From: Microvirga massiliensis
Lineage (GTDB): Bacteria > Pseudomonadota > Alphaproteobacteria > Rhizobiales > Beijerinckiaceae
DNA length: 64,000 nucleotides
Assembly (NCBI RefSeq): GCF_001006805.1
Contig: NZ_LN811357.1
Location: forward strand, 59,446-123,445
Direction: 5' to 3'
Shown here: in pieces, positions 50,645 to 59,200 of the stretch
How positions within the stretch are numbered: the stretch's first letter is position 1
Layout of the letters: each line of letters opens with the position of its first letter
Translations under genes and position numbers: made by a program
Notes under the pieces: generated by a model
The model's input: the letters and a program-made list of their open reading frames with translations, nothing else
What the model was told of the DNA's origin: nothing
Databases searched by the model: none

Positions 50645-51768
50645 GCGAATCGACGCATATTCTTGTGGTCGACGACGAGCCGGACGTCGAGGGATTGATC
50701 AGCCAGCGCTTCCGTCGCCAGGTCCGCGCCGGCGAGTTCGCGTTCAGCTTTGTGCGCGACGGCGAGCAGGCCCTTCGCGCCCTGCAGAGTGACGCCAGGA
50801 TTGATCTGATGCTGCTGGACATCAACATGCCGGTGATGGACGGGCTGACCCTGCTCGCCCGCCTGCGCGATGCTCAGGCCGCCGTGCGCGCCATCATCGT
50901 GTCCGCCTACGGCGACATGCCGAACATCCGCACGGCCATGAACCGCGGTGCGTTCGACTTCGTCACTAAGCCGATCGACATGGTCGATCTCGAAGTGACG
51001 ATGCGGAAGGCCCTGGACGAGATCGCCAAGCTGCGCGAGATCGAGCGCCGGCGCGCCGCGGCCGAGCGGGCGAAAAGCAACCTCGCCCGTTACTTCTCGC
51101 CCAATCTGGTCGACATTCTCGCGCAGCGCGACGAGCCCTTCGGTCCGGTCCGGCGGCAGAACGTGGCCGTGCTGTTCGCCGACATTGTGGGGTTCACGGC
51201 CTTGTCCGAGCAAATGCCGCCGGAGGATGTTGTGACCCTACTCCGGCAGTTCCACGAGCGCATGACGGCGCAGATCTTCGCATATGGCGGTACAGTCGAG
51301 AAATATGTCGGTGATGCCATTCTTGCCACTTTCGGGGTGTCGTCTGTGAACGATCACGATGCCGGGCAGGCCTTGGAATGTGCCGATGGGATGCTCGCCG
51401 CCCTCGACGACTGGAACCAGGAGCGTATCGCTTCGGGAGAAGCTGCGCTCGGCATGGGCATCGGCGTCAATTACGGACCGGCGGTGATCGGCGACGTCGG
51501 CAGCGAGCGCAGCATGTCGTTTACGGTCATTGGCGATACGGTGAACACCGCAAGCCGGCTGCAAGCTCTCACACGAACCTTGGATACGCCCCTGCTGGTC
51601 AGCGATTCGATCGTCAAGGCTGCCGGGCGAGATCCCTGTGACCACCTCGTGCGGATCCTCGGCCGACTCAAGGATGGCGGAGAGCAGGCGGTGCGCGGTC
51701 GTAACCACTCCGTGCGCGTCTGGTTTGATCCGGCGTGTCGGCTGTTTACGCGAACATCCGGGCTCTGA
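50641..51768 (+). CDS. REC-adenylate/guanylate cyclase (class III)
   Basis: The 375-residue protein has a receiver (about 1-125, HILVVDDEPDVEGLISQRFR and LMLLDINMPVMDGLTLLARL) and a class III cyclase domain (about 165-345). VAVLFADIVGFTALSEQMPP carries the first metal-binding Asp, VEKYVGDAILATFGVSSVND carries the Lys and second Asp, and FTVIGDTVNTASRLQALTRT carries the purine-specifying and catalytic Asn/Arg residues. These residues fit an adenylate cyclase. Phosphorylation of the receiver should control cAMP synthesis. It is the last gene of the kinase operon. Confidence 0.93.
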   Translation: MSESTHILVVDDEPDVEGLISQRFRRQVRAGEFAFSFVRDGEQALRALQSDARIDLMLLDINMPVMDGLTLLARLRDAQAAVRAIIVSAYGDMPNIRTAMNRGAFDFVTKPIDMVDLEVTMRKALDEIAKLREIERRRAAAERAKSNLARYFSPNLVDILAQRDEPFGPVRRQNVAVLFADIVGFTALSEQMPPEDVVTLLRQFHERMTAQIFAYGGTVEKYVGDAILATFGVSSVNDHDAGQALECADGMLAALDDWNQERIASGEAALGMGIGVNYGPAVIGDVGSERSMSFTVIGDTVNTASRLQALTRTLDTPLLVSDSIVKAAGRDPCDHLVRILGRLKDGGEQAVRGRNHSVRVWFDPACRLFTRTSGL

Positions 51769-51799
51769 GTGTGTCAAAGTTGTTGCGCAGCAGTAATTT

Positions 51800-51982
51800 T
51801 TCTCCCTCGAGATCCCTTCCCATTGTCATTACGAGCGAAGCAATCCAGCCCGCGTGTGTAATCCTGGATTGCGTCGCTTCCGGCTTGCAATAACGGCAGT
51901 GGACCCGCAATTTCGTCCTGCCGTTGTGAGGGACAGAAACGAGTCTTCCTCACGCAAACATAGCGGGGCCGAACTCCTCGAC
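51800..51982. repeat. Family A inverted copies after the cyclase
   Basis: Family A pieces are at about 51827-51855 (CATTACGAGCGAAGCAATCC) and 51866-51895 (CTGGATTGCGTCGCTTCCGG), in inverse orientation. The rest of the gap to the DUF4242 gene shows no recognised feature. Confidence 0.65.
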
Positions 51983-52207
51983 CTAGGTGATCACGTCGGC
52001 CGGAATTCCGGCACGTTCCGCCGCGCGGCGGATGTCCTTGGCGCTCGAAGCCTCATAGAGGCAGTAGGTCTTCCTCTTGTCGGCGCTGAGAAAGGAGAAG
52101 ATCCACTTCACGCCTTCTTCATCATTGATGCGATTGACGTGATCGTTTCCCTCCTTCGTGATCTCGAGCTTTTCCGTGAAATTTCTTTCAATAATGAAAC
52201 GTGGCAT
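51983..52207 (-). CDS. DUF4242-type small protein
   Basis: The 74-residue protein reads MPRFIIERNFTEKLEITKEG and VKWIFSFLSADKRKTYCLYE, then ASSAKDIRRAAERAGIPADV. These match the DUF4242 pattern (a ferredoxin-like fold of about 80-90 residues). The ATG is preceded by AGGAGGTGAAAGGCG, a strong ribosome-binding site. Such proteins are widespread in soil bacteria and may bind metal, but their function is unestablished. It ends slightly shorter than usual. Confidence 0.8.
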   Translation of the reverse strand: MPRFIIERNFTEKLEITKEGNDHVNRINDEEGVKWIFSFLSADKRKTYCLYEASSAKDIRRAAERAGIPADVIT

Positions 52208-52324
52208 CGCCTTTCACCTCCTGAACATCTCTGCGCGCGGTCCAAAACACCAATCTTCATGACTCAATGGACGGTTCCTTGAATTTTCTGCTTGAGGGCG
52301 GTCATGCCGATCGACATCGCGGCT

Positions 52325-53080
52325 TCAAGCGATTGTTCCAGCAGGCGATCGACGCGCTCCCTGTCGCGCCGGTGGCCCGGTTGTGCTTTCCTGCTGCAGG
52401 CGCGCCGCGAGATTGGGCGTATGGCCGACCACCGCTAACAACTCGCGTCCGCTCGCACCAATGAGATCGCCGTCCGCCATGAGTTCCGTCGCGATGCCGA
52501 CGCGCGCCTCGAGCTCAGTAACGTCAGGCTGCATGATGGAACGGACCGCATTCAGAGCCTCCAAGCCCGTCCGTATGACCCGCTCCGCCTGATCCTCGAA
52601 CGCAGTCGGCCATCCGAAATTAGCCAGAACATCATTGCCGAGATACTGAGCGACGTGACCGGAATAGCAAGTGATGCTTCCGGCCACGACATCCTGGTAT
52701 TGACCCAGGACAACCCGTGCCTCTTCGGGATCGAGCTTTTCGATGATGCGGGTCGAGCCAACGAGATAGCAAAACATGATCGTCAGATAGCGATGCTCCG
52801 CCTCAGTTGCTTCGACGGAAGGAGAAGCCCGCAATGGCACGTGATCTCTTTCCCCCACGCGCCTCGCATCGGCCTTGTTTGCAGCGGCAGCGGATTCGCC
52901 CGTGAGGTCCTTGATGGCTGCAAGCATGATCTGGTGATGCCCCAGGGATATGCCGAGTTCACGCAGATCGGCCTCAGTCAGATGCGGTAAGGCGCGGAAA
53001 TCGACATCGCTCTTCCGGAAGATCTCGGCGTATCGACCAAGGCCCACTTTTTGCAGCCAGCTCTCGATTTGGCCTTCCAT
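52325..53080 (-). pseudogene. Truncated SAM-domain adenylate cyclase-like gene with degenerate active site
   Basis: The predicted 251-residue product (start MEGQIESWLQKVGLGRYAEI) has a SAM domain (about 1-65) and then a class III cyclase domain. The first metal-binding Asp is replaced in TIMFCYLVGSTRIIEKLD (family FCDLVGST), and the second in VAQYLGNDVLANFGWP (family YLGDD). After VVGHTPNLAARLQ the protein ends abruptly, where relatives continue into an AAA/TPR region of several hundred residues. It therefore looks like a non-catalytic remnant. The frame is open upstream to 53173, but 53080 fits the SAM start. Confidence 0.75.
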
Positions 53081-53275
53081 CCGAGGACTCTTTGCCGATT
53101 CTCCGACTCCGTCGGGCGCCTGATTAAGCACTGTTTCGTCAAGCAGATCCGGGACGCCGAGCCTATGAAACAATAATCAGTATACGACAGAATCCGCCCC
53201 GAAAGGAAACCGGTTCGATGCTAAATCGCGAACAGCTTGGCCAGCCACTCCAATTCAAGTTCCGGCGAATTCTGC

Positions 53276-54043
53276 TCAGATACTTCGGAAATCGCCGCCG
53301 CGGCCTGCACCGGAGGCGAAGCGGCTGGCGCCTCTGCGGGCCTCCTCTCGTAGTGGCCTTTCGCCGTCGCGGCCCTCGCGGCTGAGAGCCGTCCCGATGT
53401 CCTCGCCCCATTGCGCATGGCAGGAAGCTCGGTCGGCCTGCAGGCAGATTTGCGGGAAGCGCGCCAGATCCGCAGCGAGGCGTTCCGCTTCGGCTCGCGC
53501 CTGTCCCACGGGCGTGAGCCGGTTGGCGAGGCCGAACGACAGAGCCTCTTCGGCCGCAACGGGGCGCCCGGTCAGGATCATGTCGAGCGCGTGGCTCTGC
53601 CCGATGAGCCGGGGCAGGCGGACCGTGCCGCCATCGATCAGCGGCACGCCCCAGCGCCGGCAGAACACCCCGAACACCGCGCTCGCGGAGGCGACGCGCA
53701 GGTCGCACCACAGGGCAAGTTCGAGCCCACCCGCGACGGCATAGCCCTCAACCGCTGCGATCACGGGCTTGCTCAGCATCATACGCGTCGGCCCCATGAG
53801 GCCATGACCTTCCGGCTCATACGGCACCTCGCCCCCGGAGAGCGCTTTCAGATCGAATCCGGCGCAGAAGTGGCCGCCCTCCCCCGAGAGAACCGCGACC
53901 GCGCTGTCCGCATCGGCGTCGAATGCGGCGAAGACCTCCCTGAGTTGATCGGCTGTCTCTGGATCGACGGCATTCCGCACTTCGGGACGGACGATCACCA
54001 CCGACGTGATTGGGCCATTCTTCTCGACACGCACTTTCGTCAT
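53276..54043 (-). CDS. Enoyl-CoA hydratase/isomerase family protein
   Basis: This 255-residue crotonase-fold protein starts after GGGAG (seven-base spacing). It has RPEVRNAVDPETADQLREVF, GGHFCAGFDLKALSGG (first oxyanion-hole region), and KPVIAAVEGYAVAGGLELAL with WCDLRVAS. The C-terminal half includes GRPVAAEEALSFGLANRLTP. Enoyl-CoA hydratases add water across 2-enoyl-CoA in fatty-acid and aromatic catabolism. The usual second catalytic Glu is replaced: the segment CRRWGVPLIDGGTVRLPR has Asp at that place, so it may be an isomerase or other crotonase. No other beta-oxidation gene is adjacent. Confidence 0.92.
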   Translation of the reverse strand: MTKVRVEKNGPITSVVIVRPEVRNAVDPETADQLREVFAAFDADADSAVAVLSGEGGHFCAGFDLKALSGGEVPYEPEGHGLMGPTRMMLSKPVIAAVEGYAVAGGLELALWCDLRVASASAVFGVFCRRWGVPLIDGGTVRLPRLIGQSHALDMILTGRPVAAEEALSFGLANRLTPVGQARAEAERLAADLARFPQICLQADRASCHAQWGEDIGTALSREGRDGERPLREEARRGASRFASGAGRGGDFRSI

Positions 54044-54100
54044 GCAAACACTCCCCGGCTTGCCCGGGGCCAGAACGTGGAAGATTCGATCCAGACTGAT

Positions 54101-54358
54101 TCAGGCCTCGGCCGGGTTCACTCTAATGCCTCGTCTGCGGATCCGGAGCGGGACGATATGCTGATTCACACGAAACAGATTGCCCGGGTCATTTCTCGCC
54201 TTGATGGCGGCGAGGCGCACGCAATTGGCGCCGTAGGTGGCCTGGATCGACACCAGAATGCTCCAGATTGCTCTCACTGGGAAGCGTGTACCGAGAATGT
54301 GAACCCGGACGCGAGCCGTAAGTCCCAAGGCCATTGCTGTCCTTGTGCGACAGGTCAC
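54101..54358 (-). pseudogene. C-terminal remnant of a BBE-type FAD oxidoreductase
   Basis: The minus-strand frame contains YGANCVRLAAIKARNDPGNL followed by FRVNQHIVPL, the C-terminal berberine-bridge-enzyme domain signature (usually YGxNYxRLxxLKxxYDPxNLFRxNQNI). The upstream FAD-binding part of several hundred residues is missing, and the frame before it is not protein-like. It is therefore a 3' fragment left by a deletion. About 60 residues are recognisable. Confidence 0.7.
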
Positions 54359-54460
54359 CGACAGGCGGGTCGCTGTAGCCTTATCGTTGTATGGTAACTC
54401 GGCGCGCTACGGCAGGCCTGATCACCCTCGACCGAGCCTAGAGGCTCCCACGCCGACCAG

Positions 54461-54488
54461 AGGCCCCGCTCCAAGCGGGGCCTTTCTG
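54461..54488 (+). terminator. Terminator-like hairpin without an obvious upstream gene
   Basis: GGCCCCGCT and AGCGGGGCC form a nine-base stem around a three-base loop, followed by TTTCTG. It faces the plus strand, on which no gene is seen for several kilobases. It could act for an unrecognised small RNA or be left from a deleted gene. Confidence 0.5.
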
Positions 54489-54530
54489 ATGCAGGGAAGC
54501 CCGCCTTATACTAATCCTGCCCGGAGCAGC

Positions 54531-54824
54531 CTACGAGAGCTTCTCCGGGCGTTCTGGGGTGCTCTGCTCCTTGGCTCGGCTCAGCATCGCCGAGACGGCC
54601 TCGACCAGATTTTTAGCAGCATCCAGCGTAAGGACCAGTCGGCTATTGACGACAACGGTCTCCTGAGGCTCCGCGCTGAAGCTCGGTCTCAAATAGCGGC
54701 GCACCCCTAGACCCACCACAATGGAGCAACTGCTGACCAAAGCGATATCCACGACTGAGGTGACGAACGTCTCGGGCACGCTGTGCGGATCGGCGATCAA
54801 CAGCTCACGGGCTTCGGGCGGCAT
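54531..54824 (-). CDS. Small membrane-associated protein, unknown function
   Basis: The start at ATG 54824 has CAGGAG upstream and gives 97 residues. The protein starts MPPEARELLIADPHSVPETF and has one hydrophobic segment (VTSVVDIALVSSCSIVVGLG). It ends with SRLVLTLDAAKNLVEAVSAM, then a charged tail. No family was recognised. The longer frame reaching 55022 has no ribosome-binding site. Confidence 0.5.
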   Translation of the reverse strand: MPPEARELLIADPHSVPETFVTSVVDIALVSSCSIVVGLGVRRYLRPSFSAEPQETVVVNSRLVLTLDAAKNLVEAVSAMLSRAKEQSTPERPEKLS

Positions 54825-55281
54825 TGCACGTCTCCTGAGCTCTGTTCCTGAAATCGATCGGACGCGACAACTGTATAAGAGAACACTGGATGGGGGCTGT
54901 CCGTTCTGTTGGCGGACTTCATTCGGTGAGAGATCGGCGGTCTTGGTGGACCACCCCGAGAGAAAGGGAGCCCAATCGGCGCTCGGTTCCGGGTGGGGCA
55001 TTCTGTGTCTTGGGATCCGCACCGCTCGTGCCGCAGACTGCTCGCACGGCCCGTCTCTCCGCTCTCTCCCGAGCGCCGCGATTCCGAAAGTGAGAAGATG
55101 GGGCGTGGTGCCCCAAGCGTAGATGCGACCGAGAAACTACCGCCACGCTCCATCTACGTGAAGGCGGGAGGGATCACCCTCATGGCGAAGTGGTAAAGGC
55201 GGAATGAGGCTCTGGCCGCCCATCACCTCGAGGCTCTCCCGAGCTCTCCCGACTGCGTTAGAGCAGGTGATCACGAGGGCG
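54825..55281. other. Intergenic stretch, nothing recognised
   Basis: About 450 bases with only short overlapping ORFs on both strands. No repeat of either family, terminator or motif was recognised. The region lies in a zone that also holds gene remnants. Confidence 0.35.
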
Positions 55282-55536
55282 TCATTCGTCCGCCGTATCT
55301 TCCATACTCTGCGGCTGCGCGCTTTCACCTGGATCAGGGTTGCGCGCTTTGATGAACGGGCCGGCCGGGTTGAGAGATACCAGAGACTTGGCTTTCGTAC
55401 GGAGATCGCGGGAGTGCTTCACGGTTTCCCGCGCAACCTGGAGAAGCTTCGCATCATATGAGGTGCTTTCGAGCAGCTTGTGCGCGTGATCCAGCGTCTT
55501 CTCGGCTTGGACGAGCATCTCGTCACGGTCGGCCAT
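55282..55536 (-). CDS. Small helical protein, unknown function
   Basis: The ATG at 55536 with AAGGAG seven bases upstream gives 84 residues. The product is mostly helical and charged (ADRDEMLVQAEKTLDHAHKL, ARETVKHSRDLRTKAKSL), with an acidic C-terminus (MEDTADE). No membrane segment or known family was recognised. Its function is unknown. Confidence 0.5.
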   Translation of the reverse strand: MADRDEMLVQAEKTLDHAHKLLESTSYDAKLLQVARETVKHSRDLRTKAKSLVSLNPAGPFIKARNPDPGESAQPQSMEDTADE

Positions 55537-55592
55537 CGCGGCGCTCCTTGGCCATGCAGGCGGGAGCACACCGGTCTCTCAGCCATCAGCGC

Positions 55593-55787
55593 CTACGGGT
55601 TCGGACCTGCCAGTGATGGCAGCATCATGCGTCTCTTCGGAGCAGAAATCGAACCGCAATCCTGGAATAATCCTCGCGCGAGGATGTCCAGAACGAACCT
55701 CTGAAGGGTGCGGAACTGTTCCAGAGTCTGCTCGAAGCTCTGACGGAGTTTCTGGCTTCCATCGTATCCTGCCCCAGCCCCGGTCAT
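55593..55787 (-). CDS. Short possible protein of 64 residues
   Basis: The product includes GSQKLRQSFEQTLEQFRTLQ and FVLDILARGLFQDCGSISAP, which look protein-like with an amphipathic helix. The ribosome-binding site is weak (GAGTGG). The frame overlaps other short ORFs on both strands. I rate it as possible rather than established. Confidence 0.35.
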   Translation of the reverse strand: MTGAGAGYDGSQKLRQSFEQTLEQFRTLQRFVLDILARGLFQDCGSISAPKRRMMLPSLAGPNP

Positions 55788-55834
55788 CCACTCGATAGGA
55801 GCGAGCTGCTCGGCGACGCGCTTTTCAGCCGCGG

Positions 55835-55920
55835 CAATTGGGATTGTCCAAGCTTGTGTTCACGATTCTCCCTACTATTGCAGAGGAAGAGCGCGAGCAG
55901 ATCAGGAAGTTCATCAAAAC
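55835..55920 (+). pseudogene. Probable serine-recombinase (resolvase) remnant
   Basis: The frame reads GLSKLVFTILPTIAEEEREQ followed by IRKFIKTG. This matches a motif in resolvase/invertase catalytic domains (KLVFTILAAxAExERxRIRERI), but the rest of the domain is absent on either side. It is probably a fragment of a recombinase gene, which fits with the remnants nearby. The match is short, so the confidence is limited. Confidence 0.45.
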
Positions 55921-56100
55921 CGGATCTTTCAAGCACACCAATGGAGTGCGGCCGCCAATTTTTTCGCCGCGAACACGCTTCCGATTACTGCTCCGCGCAG
56001 GCCTCGGACAATGCTACACATTCGGGCATTTTATCGGATGGCACTTCCGCACGCGGAACTATGCTCTAGCTGCACCTGAGGACGCAGCATGGAGGCTCCG

Positions 56101-56319
56101 ATGTCCGATCACGTCTACAAGGTGGTTGAACTCGTCGGCTCGTCGAAGGACAGCATCGAGGATGCGGTCCGGACAGCCATCAAGCGGGCGGACCAGACGT
56201 TGAGGAACCTGCGCTGGTTCGAGGTCGTGCAGATGCGGGGCCATGTGGAAAACGGCGAGGTTCGTCACTTCCAGGTCGTGCTCAAGGCGGGCTTCACTCT
56301 GGAGGGCGAGCAACCGTGA
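56101..56319 (+). CDS. Dodecin family protein
   Basis: This 72-residue protein follows GGAGGCTCCG and reads MSDHVYKVVELVGSSKDSIE, then DAVRTAIKRADQTLRNLRWF and EVVQMRGHVENGEVRHFQVV. This is the standard dodecin pattern with the flavin-stacking Trp in RWFEV and the conserved Gln in VVQMRG. Dodecins form hollow dodecamers that store or buffer flavins or CoA. It stops six bases before the LysR stop (convergent). Confidence 0.95.
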   Translation: MSDHVYKVVELVGSSKDSIEDAVRTAIKRADQTLRNLRWFEVVQMRGHVENGEVRHFQVVLKAGFTLEGEQP

Positions 56320-56325
56320 CGCGCA

Positions 56326-57279
56326 TCAGGCCTCGCCGGCCCCCTGCCCGCTCTCCCTGACGCGCCTCGACTTCATCAGGCAGCCGTCCCAATCCGGCTC
56401 GCCTTCGAAGCGCTCGACGAGAGCATCGATCAGAACGCGGATCTTGCCGGGCATGTAAGCGCCGGGAGGGCGCACTATGTGCAGACCATGCTCAGGCATC
56501 GGGTAGTCGAGCAGCAGCGGTTCGAGGGCACCGCTCTCGACCGCGTCCGAGACCAGGAAGGATGGAGCATCGGCGATTCCAAGGCCAGCAATGGCCCAGC
56601 GCAAGATAGCTTCGCCGCTGTCCGACCGGAGACGCCCTTCGGGCCGGATCGAGATCCAGCGCTTGCCGGCTCGAAACTGCCAATCGGGCGCCGCGCGGCC
56701 GGTATAGATCAGGCATTCGTGGGCGGCGAGGTCGCTCGGGATTTTCGGACGTCCCTTGAGGGCCAGATAGTCCGGGCTGGCGACGATGACTGAGCGAACC
56801 GGGGCGATCCGGCGGGCCACGAGACTCGAATCCTTGAGCGTACCGATGCGGATTGCGGCGTCGAAGCGCTCCCCGATGAGGTCGACGAACCGGTCGCTGT
56901 AGGAGACATCCATTTCGAGCTTCGGGTGGTGCACCGCCAGTTCCGCCAGAACGGGCGCGACGTGACGCACCCCGAAGGATAGCGGGACCGACACGCGAAG
57001 CCGCCCGACGACGCTTCCTCCCTGCCGGGCAGCGGCCTCGCGGGCCTCTTCGAGTTCCACGAGGATCCGTTCGCTGCGCGCCTTGAATTCCAGCCCGGCC
57101 TCCGTCGGGCTGACGCCTCGGGTCGTTCGGCTCAGGAGTCGCGCGCCGAGATCGGCCTCGAGCCGTGCGATCCGTCGGCTGACGATTGATTTCGAAATGC
57201 CGAGACGCTTGGCGGCACGGCCGAAGCCGCCGCTTTCCACCACTTCGACGAAGCATCTGAGATCGTCGAGCTCGGCCAT
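56326..57279 (-). CDS. LysR family transcriptional regulator
   Basis: The 317-residue protein has an N-terminal helix-turn-helix (DLRCFVEVVESGGFGRAAKR, LGISKSIVSRRIARLEADLG) and a LysR substrate-binding domain. It is divergent from an azoreductase gene with 115 bases between, so it probably controls that gene. The direct repeat TCTGGTGCG at 57305 and 57326 lies in the shared promoter. The effector may be a quinone or aromatic compound, by analogy with other azoreductase-linked LysR regulators. Confidence 0.94.
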   Translation of the reverse strand: MAELDDLRCFVEVVESGGFGRAAKRLGISKSIVSRRIARLEADLGARLLSRTTRGVSPTEAGLEFKARSERILVELEEAREAAARQGGSVVGRLRVSVPLSFGVRHVAPVLAELAVHHPKLEMDVSYSDRFVDLIGERFDAAIRIGTLKDSSLVARRIAPVRSVIVASPDYLALKGRPKIPSDLAAHECLIYTGRAAPDWQFRAGKRWISIRPEGRLRSDSGEAILRWAIAGLGIADAPSFLVSDAVESGALEPLLLDYPMPEHGLHIVRPPGAYMPGKIRVLIDALVERFEGEPDWDGCLMKSRRVRESGQGAGEA

Positions 57280-57304
57280 GAGGATGTTCCTCCCAGAGCA
57301 ACAA

Positions 57305-57334
57305 TCTGGTGCGCAATGCGGATATTCTGGTGCG
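57305..57334. promoter_or_regulatory. Direct repeats in the LysR-azoreductase promoter
   Basis: TCTGGTGCG occurs at 57305-57313 and 57326-57334, 21 bases apart, two turns of the helix. They sit between the divergent LysR and azoreductase starts and are a reasonable binding site for the regulator. Confidence 0.55.
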
Positions 57335-57394
57335 ACCGATGAACCACTAACTTCGGGTTACCGCAAGGGCCACAGCTCCCGGAGAATTCCTTTC

Positions 57395-58024
57395 ATGTCG
57401 ACCGTTCTCGTGCTCAACAGCAGCGCCTCAGGCGATGCGTCCGTGTCCAAGCAACTCGTGCAAGAGGCCGTAAAACGCCTTCGAGCTCAGGATCCATCCA
57501 TTCGCGTCGTCACGCGCGATCTCGGTGAAAGCCCGATCCCGCATCTCACCCGAGACTCCGCAGCCGCCTTGCGCGGCGCAGAGCCCGTGAACGAATCTCA
57601 ACGTGCCGCCCTCGCCTTGTCGGACGAGCTCGTCGCGGAACTCAAGGCAGCAGACACGATCGTGATTGGCGCTCCGATGTACAATTTCGGCATCACGTCG
57701 ACCCTGAAGGCCTGGTTCGACTACGTGCTCCGCGCCCGCATCACGTTCCGCTACACCGAGGCGGGCCCGGAGGGGCTGCTGAAGGGCAGGCGCGCCATCG
57801 TGGTGGAAAGCCGGGGCGGTCTCTACAGCGAGGGGCCAGCAAGCGCGATGGACTCGCAGGAGCCGCATCTCAGGACGCTGCTCGGGTTCATGGGCATCAC
57901 CGACGTGACCTTCGTCAGGGCGGAGAAGCTGGCCTTCGGCCCCGAAATCCGTGAGCAGGCGATCGATGTGGCACGGGCAGAACTCGGGCGCGTGGTCCGG
58001 AACGAACTCTCGCGCGCAGCCTGA
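57395..58024 (+). CDS. azoR: FMN-dependent NADH-azoreductase
   Basis: The 209-residue flavodoxin-fold protein has TVLVLNSSASGDASVSKQLV (phosphate-binding loop), GAPMYNFGITSTLKAWFDYV (FMN contact) and GRRAIVVESRGGLY. These match AzoR, which reduces azo dyes and quinones using NADH. The ATG at 57395 fits the family start. It is divergent from its probable LysR regulator. Confidence 0.94.
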   Translation: MSTVLVLNSSASGDASVSKQLVQEAVKRLRAQDPSIRVVTRDLGESPIPHLTRDSAAALRGAEPVNESQRAALALSDELVAELKAADTIVIGAPMYNFGITSTLKAWFDYVLRARITFRYTEAGPEGLLKGRRAIVVESRGGLYSEGPASAMDSQEPHLRTLLGFMGITDVTFVRAEKLAFGPEIREQAIDVARAELGRVVRNELSRAA

Positions 58025-58128
58025 CGGACTACTCGCGACGGTTCATGCGCCCCGGCCCACCTCCAGTGGATGAGCCGGGGCCATTCGCTTTATGGCCTTC
58101 CCACATTGGCAGCTCTGAGGCGCCCTCC

Positions 58129-59175
58129 ATGGAACTCGGCATCTACACCTTCGCGGAGGCAACCCCCGATCCTTCCACCGGCCATCTCATCAGCCCGGCG
58201 CAGCGGCTGCAGAACCTTCTCGAAGAGATTGAGCTGGCAGATCAGGTCGGGCTCGACGTCTTCGGAGTCGGCGAGCATCATCGCCCGGATTACGTGGTGT
58301 CGGCGCCGGCGGTCGTCCTCGCTGCGGCCGCCGCGCGGACGAAGACCATCCGACTGACGAGCGCCGTCACGGTGCTGAGTTCCGACGATCCCGTGCGGGT
58401 GTTCCAGAGCTTCGCCACCCTTGATCTCCTGTCGGAGGGACGGGCCGAGATCATGGCTGGACGGGGCTCCTTCATCGAGTCCTTTCCCCTGTTCGGCTAT
58501 GACCTGGATGATTATGACGCGCTCTTCGCCGAGAAGCTCGACCTGCTCCTGAACCTGCGGGACAGCGAAAGGGTGACTTGGTCCGGCCGGTATCGGGCGC
58601 CCCTCGCCGACCAAGGTGCCTATCCCCGGCCCTATCAGGAGCGGCTTCCGATCTGGGTCGCCGTGGGCGGCACCCCACAATCGGTCGTCCGGGCCGGAGC
58701 GCTCGGATTGCCGCTTGCGCTGGCCATCATCGGCGGCCAGCCGAAGCGCTTCGCACCGCTCGTATCGCTCTATCGTGAAGCGGCGAGCCGGGCCGGGCAG
58801 GATCTGACCAGGCTCAAGGTCGGCATTAACACCCATGCCTACATCGCGGATGATTCTCAGCAGGCGGCGCGCGAGTTCTTCCCGGCCTATGCCCAGGTGA
58901 TGACGAAGCTCGGTCGCGAACGCGGCTGGCCTCCGACGACGCAGGCCCAATTCGACGCCATGCGTTCACCGCACGGCGCGCTCGCCGTCGGCAGTCCTCA
59001 GGAAGTGATCGACAAGATCCTCTTCCAGCACGAGTTGTTCGGCCATGACCGCTACTTGGCTCAGTTCAGCGTAGGAACGATGCCGCACGCCCAGATCATG
59101 CGATCGATTGAGCTGATGGGCACCAGGGTCGCTCCCGTCGTCCGCGCGGAGATCGAGCGCCGGACGGCGACGTGA
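58129..59175 (+). CDS. LLM class flavin-dependent oxidoreductase
   Basis: The start at ATG 58129 gives 348 residues beginning MELGIYTFAEATPDPSTGHL. The luciferase-like TIM barrel shows LADQVGLDVFGVGEHHRPDY, VLSSDDPVRVFQSFATLDLL and GRAEIMAGRGSFIESFPLFG. Its C-terminal half contains IWVAVGGTPQSVVRAGALGL. Members use reduced FMN or F420 to oxidise alkyl or aldehyde substrates. No flavin reductase is adjacent, but the azoreductase upstream could supply reduced flavin. The pair seem co-directional, with 104 bases between. Confidence 0.93.
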   Translation: MELGIYTFAEATPDPSTGHLISPAQRLQNLLEEIELADQVGLDVFGVGEHHRPDYVVSAPAVVLAAAAARTKTIRLTSAVTVLSSDDPVRVFQSFATLDLLSEGRAEIMAGRGSFIESFPLFGYDLDDYDALFAEKLDLLLNLRDSERVTWSGRYRAPLADQGAYPRPYQERLPIWVAVGGTPQSVVRAGALGLPLALAIIGGQPKRFAPLVSLYREAASRAGQDLTRLKVGINTHAYIADDSQQAAREFFPAYAQVMTKLGRERGWPPTTQAQFDAMRSPHGALAVGSPQEVIDKILFQHELFGHDRYLAQFSVGTMPHAQIMRSIELMGTRVAPVVRAEIERRTAT

Positions 59176-59200
59176 CTGGATTTGGCAGACGCAGCAGCGC

